A stretch of DNA of 64,000 nt from Gammaproteobacteria bacterium (GTDB lineage Bacteria > Pseudomonadota > Gammaproteobacteria > Eutrophobiales > Eutrophobiaceae): positions 62,001 to 126,000 of the forward strand of contig CANKCB010000001.1 in NCBI GenBank assembly GCA_947480335.1, given 5' to 3'. Every line of letters begins with the position of its first letter. Position 1 is the first letter of the stretch. The notes beneath the pieces were generated by a model that was not told the origin of the DNA, searched no databases, and worked only from the letters and a program-made list of their open reading frames with translations. The translations under genes were made by a program, and so were the position numbers. Below are positions 55,904-64,000 of this stretch, piece after piece.

Positions 55904-56560
55904 ATGATTAAACCTGTATTGATAGTTACGTTATTACTGGGGTTCATGCTAACGACAGCCTACGGTCAGGATTTTGAAGCGACCAAACAAGCGGCTGAAA
56001 AAGGGGATCCGGCTGCCCAGGTTCAACTCGGCACGATGTACAACTCCGGAGAGAAGGATTACGGCGTTCCTAAAAATAATGCCGAAGCGGCCAAGTGGTA
56101 CAAGCTGGCGGCAGAAAAAGGTTATGCCCAGGGTCAAAATGATCTGGGTAATATGTACCGCGAAGGAGAGGGCGTTGCTAAAGATCATGCTGAAGCGGCC
56201 AAGTGGTACAAGCTGGCGGCAGATCAAAATCATGCGGGGTCCCTGAACCATCTGGGTTGGTATTACTACACCGGAGAGGGGGTCGCTAAAAATGATGCTG
56301 AAGCGGTCAGGTTATACAGACTGGCGGTAGTACAAGGTCATGCCCACTCGCAGTTCAATCTTGCCATCATGTATGAAAATGGAGCGGGCGTTCCTCAGGA
56401 TTCAATTATGGCTTTTGTGTGGTATTCACTGGCCATTGCGCACAATGGCGCGGCAGAAAGCAGGGACAAGATCAAGGCAACACTCTCACCAGAACAGCTA
56501 GTAAAGGCCGAGCAGATAGCCGCTCGTTGCCTTGAATCAAAGTATAAGGACTGCAACTAA
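55904..56560 (+). CDS. Secreted Sel1-repeat protein
   Basis: A 218-residue protein with signal peptide (LIVTLLLGFMLTTAYG, cleavage before QDFEA) and four Sel1-like repeats of the AxxLGxMYxxGxGVxxDxxxAxxWYxxAA pattern (about residues 40-190). Repeats 1 and 2 share an almost identical DNA stretch (GAAGCGGCCAAGTGGTACAA in both), showing recent internal duplication. Such proteins act as protein-binding scaffolds; no partner is evident. It stands alone. Confidence 0.85.
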   Translation: MIKPVLIVTLLLGFMLTTAYGQDFEATKQAAEKGDPAAQVQLGTMYNSGEKDYGVPKNNAEAAKWYKLAAEKGYAQGQNDLGNMYREGEGVAKDHAEAAKWYKLAADQNHAGSLNHLGWYYYTGEGVAKNDAEAVRLYRLAVVQGHAHSQFNLAIMYENGAGVPQDSIMAFVWYSLAIAHNGAAESRDKIKATLSPEQLVKAEQIAARCLESKYKDCN

Positions 56561-56581
56561 CCCGCGCTTAATCTGAAACAG

Positions 56582-56619
56582 ACAGGGCGCAGGGCAATTT
56601 GTATGCCTGAGCGCCCTGT
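56582..56619 (+). terminator. Possible stem-loop after the Sel1-repeat gene
   Basis: ACAGGGCGC and GCGCCCTGT form a perfect 9-base stem with a 20-base loop, starting 22 bases after the stop codon. No T-run follows, so it may be a weak terminator or an mRNA 3'-stabilising hairpin. Confidence 0.4.
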
Positions 56620-56779
56620 ATTGGCATGCCTGCACTGCCTTTAATAGAGCGTGATTCAGGTTAAAACAACTACTACAACACAACAATTCTCGTAATTGCT
56701 TGAGATAATTCTGCAGAGTACCGTAAACTTCAGGCAAGGAAGTTCGTTATTAGTTGGCAACAAGCACAGGATATACAAC

Positions 56780-57442
56780 ATGGTTGCTTTACAAAATAAT
56801 CACAGTGAACCTCGCATTGCTTCGAGTTTCAAAAATCATCTCTTTAGTTCCCTCTCGCGGATTGTGCTCGTATGCACTCTGTTTGCGCTTACACCAGGTT
56901 ATGCTTCCACCATTCTGGAAGTTAGCTTCCCGGATTTATGTGCAGATGCCGAACTGATTTTTGAAGGGCAGGTTATCAATCATTCTGTCAGTCAGGATCC
57001 GGCAACCGGTAATATCTGGACAGAAGTGGGTTTCCGCGTGATAGAGAAAATCAAGGGGCCAGAGGTGGAGGATACGTTGACGCTGCGTTTTCTCGGTGGC
57101 ACGGTCGGTGATTTGACATTAAAAATCTCGGATATGCATGTACCTGCTTTAAATGAGCACGGCATCTATTTTGTTGAAAGTCTGCGTGAGAACCTGGTCA
57201 ATCCATTGCTCGGCTGGTCACAGGGACATTATCTGATTGAAACCGATAACACTGGAACTGCCAGGATTACAACAGAGGATCAGGTGCCAGTCAGTGAGAT
57301 AGAAACCAATACCTCGCAGTCCGTCCGACTGTTTTCTGCCGAATCAGTCACAGACAATACAACCGCCGCAGATCAACCGCCGCTTACGGAAGCCTTAACG
57401 GTTCCAGACTTCAAGGCGTTGATACAGCAACAACTACAGTAA
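56780..57442 (+). CDS. Exported protein of unknown function, partner of the metalloprotease gene
   Basis: I start at the ATG at 56780 (220 residues) because it places a signal peptide (LSRIVLVCTLFALTPGYAS) near the N-terminus; a longer frame adds 28 unlikely residues. The mature part contains LCADAELIFEGQVINHSV, WTEVGFRVIEKIKG and LRFLGGTVGDLTLKISDMHVPAL, a beta-rich pattern I have often seen next to matrixin metalloproteases but cannot assign to a named family. It ends 10 bases before the metalloprotease gene, so they are cotranscribed. Confidence 0.72.
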   Translation: MVALQNNHSEPRIASSFKNHLFSSLSRIVLVCTLFALTPGYASTILEVSFPDLCADAELIFEGQVINHSVSQDPATGNIWTEVGFRVIEKIKGPEVEDTLTLRFLGGTVGDLTLKISDMHVPALNEHGIYFVESLRENLVNPLLGWSQGHYLIETDNTGTARITTEDQVPVSEIETNTSQSVRLFSAESVTDNTTAADQPPLTEALTVPDFKALIQQQLQ

Positions 57443-57452
57443 GCCATTCCGA

Positions 57453-58985
57453 ATGCAGCTTGATGATTCATCGGAACGATACAGCATGCTGATACTGGGT
57501 AGATCATTTGGGCAGGGTCGAAGGAATGGTTTAGCCGCTGTCGCCATGCTGCTGATGCTTAGTCTGGCATCACTGCTTTCCTCGTTCAGTCTGTACGCTT
57601 ATGAATTCGCGGGAGACAAGTGGCCCCAGTACGATGCAACGTTTCAGGTCGATATTCCGTTGATTCCCGGTAACCCGGTCATCTGGAACGACAAATTTGA
57701 AGAGGCGATGCAACGCTGGAATGTAAAATCTGCATTCAGCCTGAACAGTGTACGCAAGTTTGGTGACCCGTGTAATAACCCGACGACTTCCCCTCCGGTA
57801 AACGGTGTCAAATTTGCAGCCGATGTTTGTGGTGTGGCGTTTGGTTCCGCTACGCTGGCGATAGAACGATCCTGGACAACTGATGACAATACCCGCACAG
57901 TGCAAGCGGGAATTATATTTAATTCAAACAAGTCCTGGGCAAGTTATGAAACCTTCATTACGACCCCGGTCGATTTTACCCGTGTCGCCGTACATGAACT
58001 GGGACATGCGCTGGGTCTGGCTCATGAGGATGATGTCAGTTCGATCATGGCAACATTTGTTAATAGTCTAACATTGCCAATGCCGGATGATATCCAGGCT
58101 GTGCGACTGCTTTACCCTCATACTACCCATGATGTCGTCAAGCCAAATAACGTTGTCGTCGTAGAGTTCAGTTTAACCGGCATGCCTCAAAACGGCATTG
58201 ACGGCAGCCCGGTCGATTTGTTGGTTATCAAGATTAATGATGACATTCCCTTTTTCTTAAATTCAACCGTACGCTTGTATAGTGGCAACACCCTATTGGG
58301 AACCCATTCCGCTATTGGTGGCTTTAGCGCCGCGTTCAAAAGCAACACCAGTGCGATCGCTTCATCCAGCTCCTTGTATAACTTTTTTAATCCGACCGTG
58401 GTGGATTTTACTTCCATACAAAATGGCACGTTTAATGGGCGTGTTGAATACACCCTTCCGAATTTAACAGTCCTGTACCCGAACATCGCTTTGAAACTGA
58501 GTGCAATGAAAATTGTATTTGGTACCTCGACAGGCGCCAACACGTGGATTGTCCAGTCTGGAAATACAAATGCTGCCGTGCTTATTGGCACCACAAAAAA
58601 CGGAACTGATTTAAATAGTGACGGGTTTCTGGATACGAATGATACGGACAGCGATGTGGATGGTGTGTTTGATAGCCTGGATAATTGTCGGTACATCTCC
58701 AATGCAGTGCAGACGGATGCAGATCATGATGGCATTGGTGATGCCTGCGAAGACGATGCCTTGCCGAACGACGGCAGCGATCTGAGGGTAACCAAATCGG
58801 TAAACATACAATCGCCGGTATTAAATAATGCGGTCGAATTCAAGGTGGCAGTGACGAATGAAGGTCCAAACGGTGCGTCGGATATTGTGGTTAAAGATCT
58901 GTTGCCGAGCGGAATGAGACAACCCGCCGGGCTCTCGCCCTTCTTCAGTCAGGGGAGTTATTCGTTGACCACAGGCGTTTGGTAG
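57453..58985 (+). CDS. Matrixin metalloprotease, N-terminal part ended by in-frame TAG
   Basis: A 510-residue exported protein. After a signal sequence (AAVAMLLMLSLASLLSSFSLYAYE) comes a matrixin zinc protease with HELGHALGLAHEDD (three His and the catalytic Glu) and the SSIM Met-turn. Then follow a beta domain, a thrombospondin type 3-like Ca-binding stretch (DLNSDGFLDTNDTDSDVDGV, DADHDGIGDACEDD) and most of a DUF11 repeat. TAG at 58983-58985 interrupts that repeat after TTGVW; the same frame continues for 307 codons with the rest of the DUF11 and a CFI-box C-terminus. It looks like a recent nonsense mutation in one 818-codon gene. Confidence 0.82.
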   Translation: MQLDDSSERYSMLILGRSFGQGRRNGLAAVAMLLMLSLASLLSSFSLYAYEFAGDKWPQYDATFQVDIPLIPGNPVIWNDKFEEAMQRWNVKSAFSLNSVRKFGDPCNNPTTSPPVNGVKFAADVCGVAFGSATLAIERSWTTDDNTRTVQAGIIFNSNKSWASYETFITTPVDFTRVAVHELGHALGLAHEDDVSSIMATFVNSLTLPMPDDIQAVRLLYPHTTHDVVKPNNVVVVEFSLTGMPQNGIDGSPVDLLVIKINDDIPFFLNSTVRLYSGNTLLGTHSAIGGFSAAFKSNTSAIASSSSLYNFFNPTVVDFTSIQNGTFNGRVEYTLPNLTVLYPNIALKLSAMKIVFGTSTGANTWIVQSGNTNAAVLIGTTKNGTDLNSDGFLDTNDTDSDVDGVFDSLDNCRYISNAVQTDADHDGIGDACEDDALPNDGSDLRVTKSVNIQSPVLNNAVEFKVAVTNEGPNGASDIVVKDLLPSGMRQPAGLSPFFSQGSYSLTTGVW

Positions 58986-59909
58986 GTGGGGTTGTTGCGC
59001 TCGGGAGGAGTGGCTACGCTGACGGTGCCTGCCATTCCCGTGCAATTTGTGCAGCCAGAATGTTTTGTGAACGAGGCCAGCCTGACCAGCCTGACCGGGG
59101 TGGATTCCATTACCTCGAACAATAGTGCAACCGCAGGTGTTTTTGTTGGTGGAGTCACCAGTTGTGCCCACCTGAAGCTGACTGTTACGCCGCAGTTCAC
59201 CGCACAATCTGTCTGCTCCGGCAGTATTACCAGCAATAATCGACTGGACTTCAATTACCGGATAAGCAACCAGGGACCCAATACGGCACAAAATGTTAAT
59301 GTGACGCTGACCGGCAGTTATCGAAACCAGACTGAGCCTTACATTGGCTCACGCAGTTTCCAGATAGGTCAGATAGCCTCAGGCGCGACCTCCACGGGTG
59401 TACTCAGCTGGTCCTTGCCTTGTGGTCAGGACCCGGCAACCGCCAGTTACAATCTGGCCGTTACCAGCACGACCCGTACGTCTACTGAAAGCGTTGTGAG
59501 CGTTTCTGGCAATGTGGACGTGCCTAACACTGGCGCCTGTGTGTGCACGGCATCATCCGCTACTTCCGGAGGTGGAGGCGGCGGGGGATGTTTCATCGCT
59601 ACAGCGGCTTACGGCTCCTACCTGCATCCGTACGTGGTTAATTTGAGGCAATTCAGTGATCATGTGTTAATGCGTAGCTCTATTGGGCGTCAATTCGTCT
59701 CACTTTATTATCGATACTCGCCACCGGTGGCAAATATCATTGCTCGACATGAACTATTGCGTCTGCTTACCCGCGGCGCCTTGACACCCATTGTGTTTAT
59801 AGTGGTGTATCCTTGGCCTGTTTTGGCGCTAGCAGGGTTATTTACTCTGTTGTTACTTGTGCGGATTAGGTCTGTGAAAACGGCACAGGCAGCGCCATTG
59901 ATCAGATAG
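58986..59909 (+). CDS. Detached C-terminal part of the metalloprotease: DUF11 remainder and CFI-box-CTERM anchor
   Basis: In the same frame directly after TAG. It begins [19 protein letters not shown], which is the second half of the interrupted DUF11 repeat. A further beta-rich repeat and a Gly run (GGGGGG) follow, and then the [16 protein letters not shown] sorting motif with [15 protein letters not shown], a hydrophobic helix and a basic tail (RIRSVK). The CFI-box C-terminus is a surface-sorting or processing signal in several proteobacteria. A GTG right after the stop could restart translation, but no signal peptide remains, so this part is probably not functional on its own. Confidence 0.72.
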   Translation: MGLLRSGGVATLTVPAIPVQFVQPECFVNEASLTSLTGVDSITSNNSATAGVFVGGVTSCAHLKLTVTPQFTAQSVCSGSITSNNRLDFNYRISNQGPNTAQNVNVTLTGSYRNQTEPYIGSRSFQIGQIASGATSTGVLSWSLPCGQDPATASYNLAVTSTTRTSTESVVSVSGNVDVPNTGACVCTASSATSGGGGGGGCFIATAAYGSYLHPYVVNLRQFSDHVLMRSSIGRQFVSLYYRYSPPVANIIARHELLRLLTRGALTPIVFIVVYPWPVLALAGLFTLLLLVRIRSVKTAQAAPLIR

Positions 59910-60106
59910 TATTTCCGCTGCCTGTTGAACTAAACCAATCCGTCCAGGCAACAGCTTTTATATTCGGAGTGTAGGAACCACAAACCAGGCATATACTCTA
60001 AACAGGAACATCGGGACGGTTACAGTTAACAGTAAGGCAATTACCGCTTTGCCCGGTCAACCAATTTTGGCAGAGGGCGTTACTAATCATCAGGAGGACA
60101 GCAATC

Positions 60107-60520
60107 ATGTTCAAGACGACACAATTTTTTACCCGGACAGTTTTTGCAGCAGTAATTATGCTCGCTGGTTTGCCGGTACTGCATGCGCAGGAAGCGTCCA
60201 AGCAAGAGTCATCCATTCCCTGTGTTAAACTGGATCGAATCCAGGATGTGGATGTGATTGATAATAAAACAATCGTGTTCCAGACAGGTAACAACACCTA
60301 TTACATTAACAGACTGCCATATGCGTGTAACGGACTCAGATTAAACGATGGGTTTCTGTATCGCACATCGCTGAATGAAATCTGTAATGTTGATGTGATT
60401 ACCGTACTGGACAAGGTAGGTCCTGGTTATACCGGCGGTCCGTCCTGTGGGCTGGGCCGGTTTGAGCCGATTACCAAGGAAGGGATTAAGGCATTAAAAG
60501 ACAGTCTGAAAAAGAAATAA
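60107..60520 (+). CDS. Small secreted DUF6491-like protein
   Basis: A 137-residue exported protein: signal peptide (FFTRTVFAAVIMLAGLPVLHAQ), then CVKLDRIQDVDVIDNKTIVFQTGNNTYYINRLPYACNGL, ICNVDVITVLDK and CGLGRFEPITKE. The four-Cys pattern and the order of motifs match the DUF6491 family of small periplasmic proteins of unknown role. GGAGG lies a few bases before the ATG. It ends at a strong bidirectional hairpin. Confidence 0.78.
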   Translation: MFKTTQFFTRTVFAAVIMLAGLPVLHAQEASKQESSIPCVKLDRIQDVDVIDNKTIVFQTGNNTYYINRLPYACNGLRLNDGFLYRTSLNEICNVDVITVLDKVGPGYTGGPSCGLGRFEPITKEGIKALKDSLKKK

Positions 60521-60539
60521 TTTTTCAGTCACAGTTGTG

Positions 60540-60570
60540 GGCCGGGGTAGTGTACTACCCCGGCCTTTTT
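60540..60570. terminator. Bidirectional rho-independent terminator
   Basis: A perfect 11-base stem (GGCCGGGGTAG / CTACCCCGGCC) with a 4-base loop TGTA is followed by TTTTTATTTT on the rightward side. On the leftward side A-rich sequence upstream becomes a T-rich tail, so it can end both the DUF6491 gene and the CPBP protease gene whose stop lies at 60569. Confidence 0.88.
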
Positions 60571-61447
60571 ATTTTGCCGGCCGGCGATGCAGGTAAATAA
60601 AGTAGGCCGCTGTAACCAGTGTTAGCCACAACAGTGCCAGCCAACCCAATCGATAGTCATAACGACTGACCAGAAAAGCCCAGGAATTATCCGGTTTATA
60701 TTCTGCAAAAAACCGGAACAGTTTAATGCCTGTAACCAACCCAGCGTGCAGTCCAATACACTGGATGATGTTGCCTTTATGGATGCGCACAAAGGCGAGT
60801 AGCAGGCCTAGCATGAATAACGACAAGAATGCATCCAGTGTAGTCGTACTGAACACATTCGCGTACGCGGCCAAAAACTGACCGGGGGCTGTTAGCCAGT
60901 TGATTGTCGTTGCCGTGTCAGTTTTCGGATAGTCGATAAAATGCACTGCTGCATACAACAAGCTTATTATCAATACAGCGTTATTCATTCCCGCCTGTTT
61001 GCGCAATCCCTGCAACAGCGCCCCGCGGAACAGGGTTTCTTCAAACAGACCGACAGCGATGCCGGACAACAGTCCTGTCAGTAGGGTGGTTACTACCGGC
61101 CCGGTTGTAAATTCATGAAATTGATTGGTGCCATAAATGCCAAGCCCATACAGGGCGATCGCGAGCACGGCCAGTATGAGCAGGCCACTTAGCAAGCCAT
61201 AGCCAAAGTCCGTCAGTGTTTTACCGGGCTGTGTTTTCAGTCCAAGCGTGTCCAGTGCCAGTCGATCGGAATAGTGCAGGTAACACAGGCTGAAGACCAA
61301 GCCGGTTAGCTGCGTGGTACGTATCGTCAAATCGTTATATTCGTAGGTAAAAAAAGGACTGAGTAACAGGTGCAATGGATAGGTCAGCAAGGCTCCCAGA
61401 AACAGTGCGGCGATAAAGACTAGCAGAAATATAAGCAACGAACGCAC
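60569..61447 (-). CDS. CPBP-family intramembrane glutamic protease
   Basis: A 292-residue polytopic protein with about eight helices. The CPBP/Abi signature is GLFEETLFRGALLQGLR (EExxxR) with later conserved His-containing helices: AAVHFIDYPK and IIQCIGLHAGLVTGIKL. The family includes Rce1-like proteases for prenylated proteins and bacteriocin-immunity proteins. Target unknown. It is downstream of the BepA-like protease on the same strand. Confidence 0.86.
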   Translation of the reverse strand: MRSLLIFLLVFIAALFLGALLTYPLHLLLSPFFTYEYNDLTIRTTQLTGLVFSLCYLHYSDRLALDTLGLKTQPGKTLTDFGYGLLSGLLILAVLAIALYGLGIYGTNQFHEFTTGPVVTTLLTGLLSGIAVGLFEETLFRGALLQGLRKQAGMNNAVLIISLLYAAVHFIDYPKTDTATTINWLTAPGQFLAAYANVFSTTTLDAFLSLFMLGLLLAFVRIHKGNIIQCIGLHAGLVTGIKLFRFFAEYKPDNSWAFLVSRYDYRLGWLALLWLTLVTAAYFIYLHRRPAK

Positions 61448-61489
61448 AGTGAGGGCCTGATCAGATGTTGGTTCCGGACAGGAATCTCC

Positions 61490-62965
61490 TTAACCGAGAT
61501 TCAAATCTCTTTCCATTTTCAGCTCAAGCTCAAGCTGGTTGATACGTGACAAGATTCGCTCTTCCTGATAATAATCAGGACGTGGTTGCGACATCAGCAA
61601 ACTTTTCAGCTGTTCGATGGCGACCCGTGTTTCACCGGTAAGGAAATAATATTCTGCATTGGCCATGCCAGCCTCTACCGAATTGCCAGCCTCGGCTTCA
61701 GCACGGGTAAGGTAGTTATAATAGGTTATGTCCGGTGTATTGTATTTACCATAATTTTCCAGCACGACCTTTGCCTCGGCAGGACGCTTCGCTGTCAGCA
61801 GCGTATTCGCATAGGACAGAATCAGGGGCCGATAATCAGGATAGATGTTGATCATGTCCTTGTAGATTTTAACCGCCGCATCATAGTTGGCCTGGCGCAC
61901 CTCTACATCCGCGCGCGCCAGTAGCAGCGACAGATTTTCGCCGTTTTTGACCAATAACTCATCAAGTATGCTCGCGGCTTTTGCATAGTCCTTGTTTTCC
62001 ATCTGAGCGAGCGCCAGACCATATTTAAGTGTTACCACGTCGTCACGGAATTCACCTTGATCCAGTATGCCTTGATAATACTTGATGGCATCCAATGGCG
62101 ACTTATAGGAACGCACCAGCAATTTAGTACGGATGAATTGATAGGTCTGACTCTCGTTATAGGTAAGATTCTTTGGCAAATCATTTACACGTGCCTGAGA
62201 ATCTGAAATACGGTTTACTGTTAACGGATGCGTTCTCAGGAATTCCGGTGCTTGTGAAGCATAGGTAGAGTTGCGTTGCAGCTTGGTAAAAAAAGCTGGC
62301 ATTCCGTTCGGATCAAAATCCGAACGTTGCAATAACTGCATGCCGATTCGGTCTGCTTCTTCTTCATTGCCACGGGTAAAATTGATTTGAGCCTGGGCTG
62401 CACCACCTTGCACAGCCATCATCGCCGCTGCACCGGCATCCGGGTTCTGTGATGCAATAAGGATAGCGCCGAGCATCGCTGCCATGATCGGAATGCTCAT
62501 TTTCTGGGTCATTTCCGCAGAACGCGCCATATGGTGCTGGGTAACGTGAGCAATTTCATGTGCGATGACGCCAGCAAGTTCGCTCTCGGATTCGGAGCTG
62601 GTTATCGTGCCGGTATTGATCCCGACAATGCCGCCCGGCGCAGCAAAGGCATTGATAGCGTTGTCATTAACCACAAAAAAGGTAAACAGCTGGCTGCTGT
62701 TGTCACTTTGGGCAACCAGACGGTAGCCTATCGACTGAATATAGGTTTCAACTTCCGGATCGCCGATGATATCGGTCTGACGACGTATTTGATTGAGGAA
62801 TGCCTGTCCCAGACGTCGTTCATATTCGGGACTAAGGATGCTGCCGGTAGATTCACCGATATCCGGCAAATCCAACGTAGTGACAGCCGAGACGGTTGCA
62901 CTGATAAGCAACAGACAAAAAATAAGTTGTCCGGGTAGTCGTTGCATTAATTTATTATGTACCAT
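61490..62965 (-). CDS. bepA: BepA-like M48 family periplasmic metalloprotease
   Basis: A 491-residue secreted protease: signal peptide (LIFCLLLISATVSA), M48 domain with zinc motif AHEIAHVTQHHMARS and later NEEEADRIGMQLL supplying the third ligand, followed by C-terminal TPR repeats (about residues 305-480). In E. coli BepA assembles or degrades the LPS translocon protein LptD at the outer membrane. It links functionally to the Lpt genes here but is transcribed separately. Confidence 0.88.
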   Translation of the reverse strand: MVHNKLMQRLPGQLIFCLLLISATVSAVTTLDLPDIGESTGSILSPEYERRLGQAFLNQIRRQTDIIGDPEVETYIQSIGYRLVAQSDNSSQLFTFFVVNDNAINAFAAPGGIVGINTGTITSSESESELAGVIAHEIAHVTQHHMARSAEMTQKMSIPIMAAMLGAILIASQNPDAGAAAMMAVQGGAAQAQINFTRGNEEEADRIGMQLLQRSDFDPNGMPAFFTKLQRNSTYASQAPEFLRTHPLTVNRISDSQARVNDLPKNLTYNESQTYQFIRTKLLVRSYKSPLDAIKYYQGILDQGEFRDDVVTLKYGLALAQMENKDYAKAASILDELLVKNGENLSLLLARADVEVRQANYDAAVKIYKDMINIYPDYRPLILSYANTLLTAKRPAEAKVVLENYGKYNTPDITYYNYLTRAEAEAGNSVEAGMANAEYYFLTGETRVAIEQLKSLLMSQPRPDYYQEERILSRINQLELELKMERDLNLG

Positions 62966-63117
62966 AGCGCTTTTGAGTCTGTGCGTGGACCGTGGTTCAA
63001 TGTTTTTCAGGTTTTCTGCCTGGATATATAAATCAGATAACGTCCAGACTGACAGTTTAGCATACCTCTAACAGGGTAAAACGGATCGAAAATACGATTA
63101 TCTGGAGAGAAAACAGG

Positions 63118-64000
63118 ATGGGTGAAGCCAAAAATGCGTTTTATGCACAATCCGGCGGGGTAACGGCAGTCATAAATGCCAGCGCCTGCGGTGTGATACA
63201 GACGGCAAGACAACACCGTGACAAGATTGCGAATGTCTATGCCGGCCGAAACGGAATTATCGGTGCATTGACAGAAGATCTGATCGATACCGGTCTTGAG
63301 GACGATGCGTCGATAGCGGCGCTCCGGTATACCCCTTCGGGTGCCTTTGGTTCCTGTCGTTACAAACTGAAAGGTCTGGTCGAAAGCAAGGCGCAGTATG
63401 AGCGACTGATAGAAGTCTTCAAGGCGCATAATATCGGGTACTTTTTTTACAATGGCGGTGGAGACTCTGCCGATACCTGCCATAAGGTTTCACAGCTGTC
63501 CGACACGCTCGGATATCCGGTGCAGGCGATACATGTGCCCAAGACCGTAGATAATGATTTGCCGGTAACTGATAACTGCCCGGGATTTGGTTCAGTGGCT
63601 AAATATATCGCCGTCTCTACACGCGAAGCCTCTTACGACGTACAATCGATGGCCCTGACCTCCACCAAGGTGTTCGTAATCGAGGTGATGGGTCGTCATG
63701 CAGGCTGGATTGCTGCAGCAGGGGCATTGGCCGCAGACAGCGAAAATGATATCCCGGTCGTCATTCTGTTTCCGGAGGTCCGGTTTGACCAGCAGCGGTT
63801 TCTCGATCTGGTCAAAGCAAACGTCGAAAAATACGGGTATTGTTCCGTTGTCGTGTCCGAAGGGGCCAAATGGCCAGATGGCCGGTTCCTATCCGAACAA
63901 GGTACCCGCGATGCTTTCGGACATGCGCAACTCGGTGGCGCAGCGCCGATAGTCGCGAATATGGTCAAACAGGCTCTGGGCTATAAATATCACTGGGCGG
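63118..64000 (+). CDS. 6-phosphofructokinase, pyrophosphate-dependent type, 5' part
   Basis: Open at the right edge; 294 codons are present from the ATG at 63118, with GGAGAG upstream. The fold signature is FYAQSGGVTAVINASACGV. The phosphoryl-donor loop reads NGGGDSADT with Asp116 in place of the Gly of ATP enzymes, and PKTVDNDLP has Lys142. Both changes are hallmarks of PPi-using PFKs. MGRHAGWIAAAGAL and VSEGA follow. A PPi enzyme works reversibly in glycolysis, gluconeogenesis and the Calvin cycle. Confidence 0.88.
   Translation, partial: MGEAKNAFYAQSGGVTAVINASACGVIQTARQHRDKIANVYAGRNGIIGALTEDLIDTGLEDDASIAALRYTPSGAFGSCRYKLKGLVESKAQYERLIEVFKAHNIGYFFYNGGGDSADTCHKVSQLSDTLGYPVQAIHVPKTVDNDLPVTDNCPGFGSVAKYIAVSTREASYDVQSMALTSTKVFVIEVMGRHAGWIAAAGALAADSENDIPVVILFPEVRFDQQRFLDLVKANVEKYGYCSVVVSEGAKWPDGRFLSEQGTRDAFGHAQLGGAAPIVANMVKQALGYKYHWA

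Noticed and set aside
58983-58985. Programmed recoding of TAG (selenocysteine-like or pyrrolysine-like)
   Set aside because: Only this gene shows it, no recoding hairpin is evident directly downstream, and TAG ends other genes normally. A point mutation is simpler.

Overview
This window is chromosomal DNA of a gammaproteobacterium. Evidence for this: the block kdsD-kdsC-lptC-lptA-lptB-rpoN-hpf-rapZ-HPr; ruvCAB next to ybgC-tolQRAB-pal-cpoB-queE-queC; polA beside a DUF2782 gene; and hisAFIE beside tatABC. A pyrophosphate-type phosphofructokinase and moderate base composition suggest an environmental lineage of Chromatiales or methylotroph type, but I cannot name a genus. I see no prophage, insertion sequence or CRISPR array.

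Layout. 1-6.9 kb: a lipopolysaccharide (LPS) core/O-antigen glycosyltransferase cluster (two GT9, two GT4, an O-antigen ligase-like protein, an ELM1-family protein) run from ilvE and a small zinc-finger gene. 7-14 kb: rhodanese, tatABC, hisAFIE, polA. 14-22 kb: HPr, rapZ, hpf, rpoN, lptBAC, kdsC, kdsD and a MurU-like nucleotidyltransferase. 22-24.3 kb: a lytic transglycosylase with two solute-binding domains. 24.3-35.1 kb: a divergent two-operon lipid island. 35.4-39.6 kb: an RND efflux pair. 39.6-53.7 kb: queC, queE, tol-pal, ruvABC, yebC, a lipase-like hydrolase, nadA, aspS, a FmdB zinc ribbon. 53.9-55.8 kb: tRNA-Lys, duplicated tRNA 3' ends, palindromic repeats and a GC-rich amino acid permease that looks imported. 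55.9-60.5 kb: secreted or surface proteins, including a matrixin metalloprotease split by an in-frame TAG. 60.5-64 kb: CPBP protease, BepA-like M48 protease and the start of a PPi-type phosphofructokinase.

The most exciting region is 24320-35116. Rightward it carries an acyl-AMP/ACP ligase, an NAD-dependent epimerase-like reductase, an acyl carrier protein and a serine palmitoyltransferase-like enzyme. Leftward it carries a GNAT-like protein of the bacterial ceramide synthase type, lptF, lptG, a DAG-kinase-fold lipid kinase, a Tam41-like nucleotidyltransferase and an AspH/LpxO-type dioxygenase. Read together, these form a predicted pathway for ceramide synthesis, phosphorylation or head-group attachment, and acyl hydroxylation. 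LptF/LptG-type permeases sit inside the same transcription unit, which suggests a dedicated sphingolipid export route that borrows LPS-transport machinery. The canonical lptA/B/C genes lie only a few kilobases away.

Other oddities: a probable AUU start codon for the ELM1-family gene; no ptsN between hpf and rapZ; a his cluster lacking hisB and hisH; and a dispersed 28-bp palindrome in four copies.
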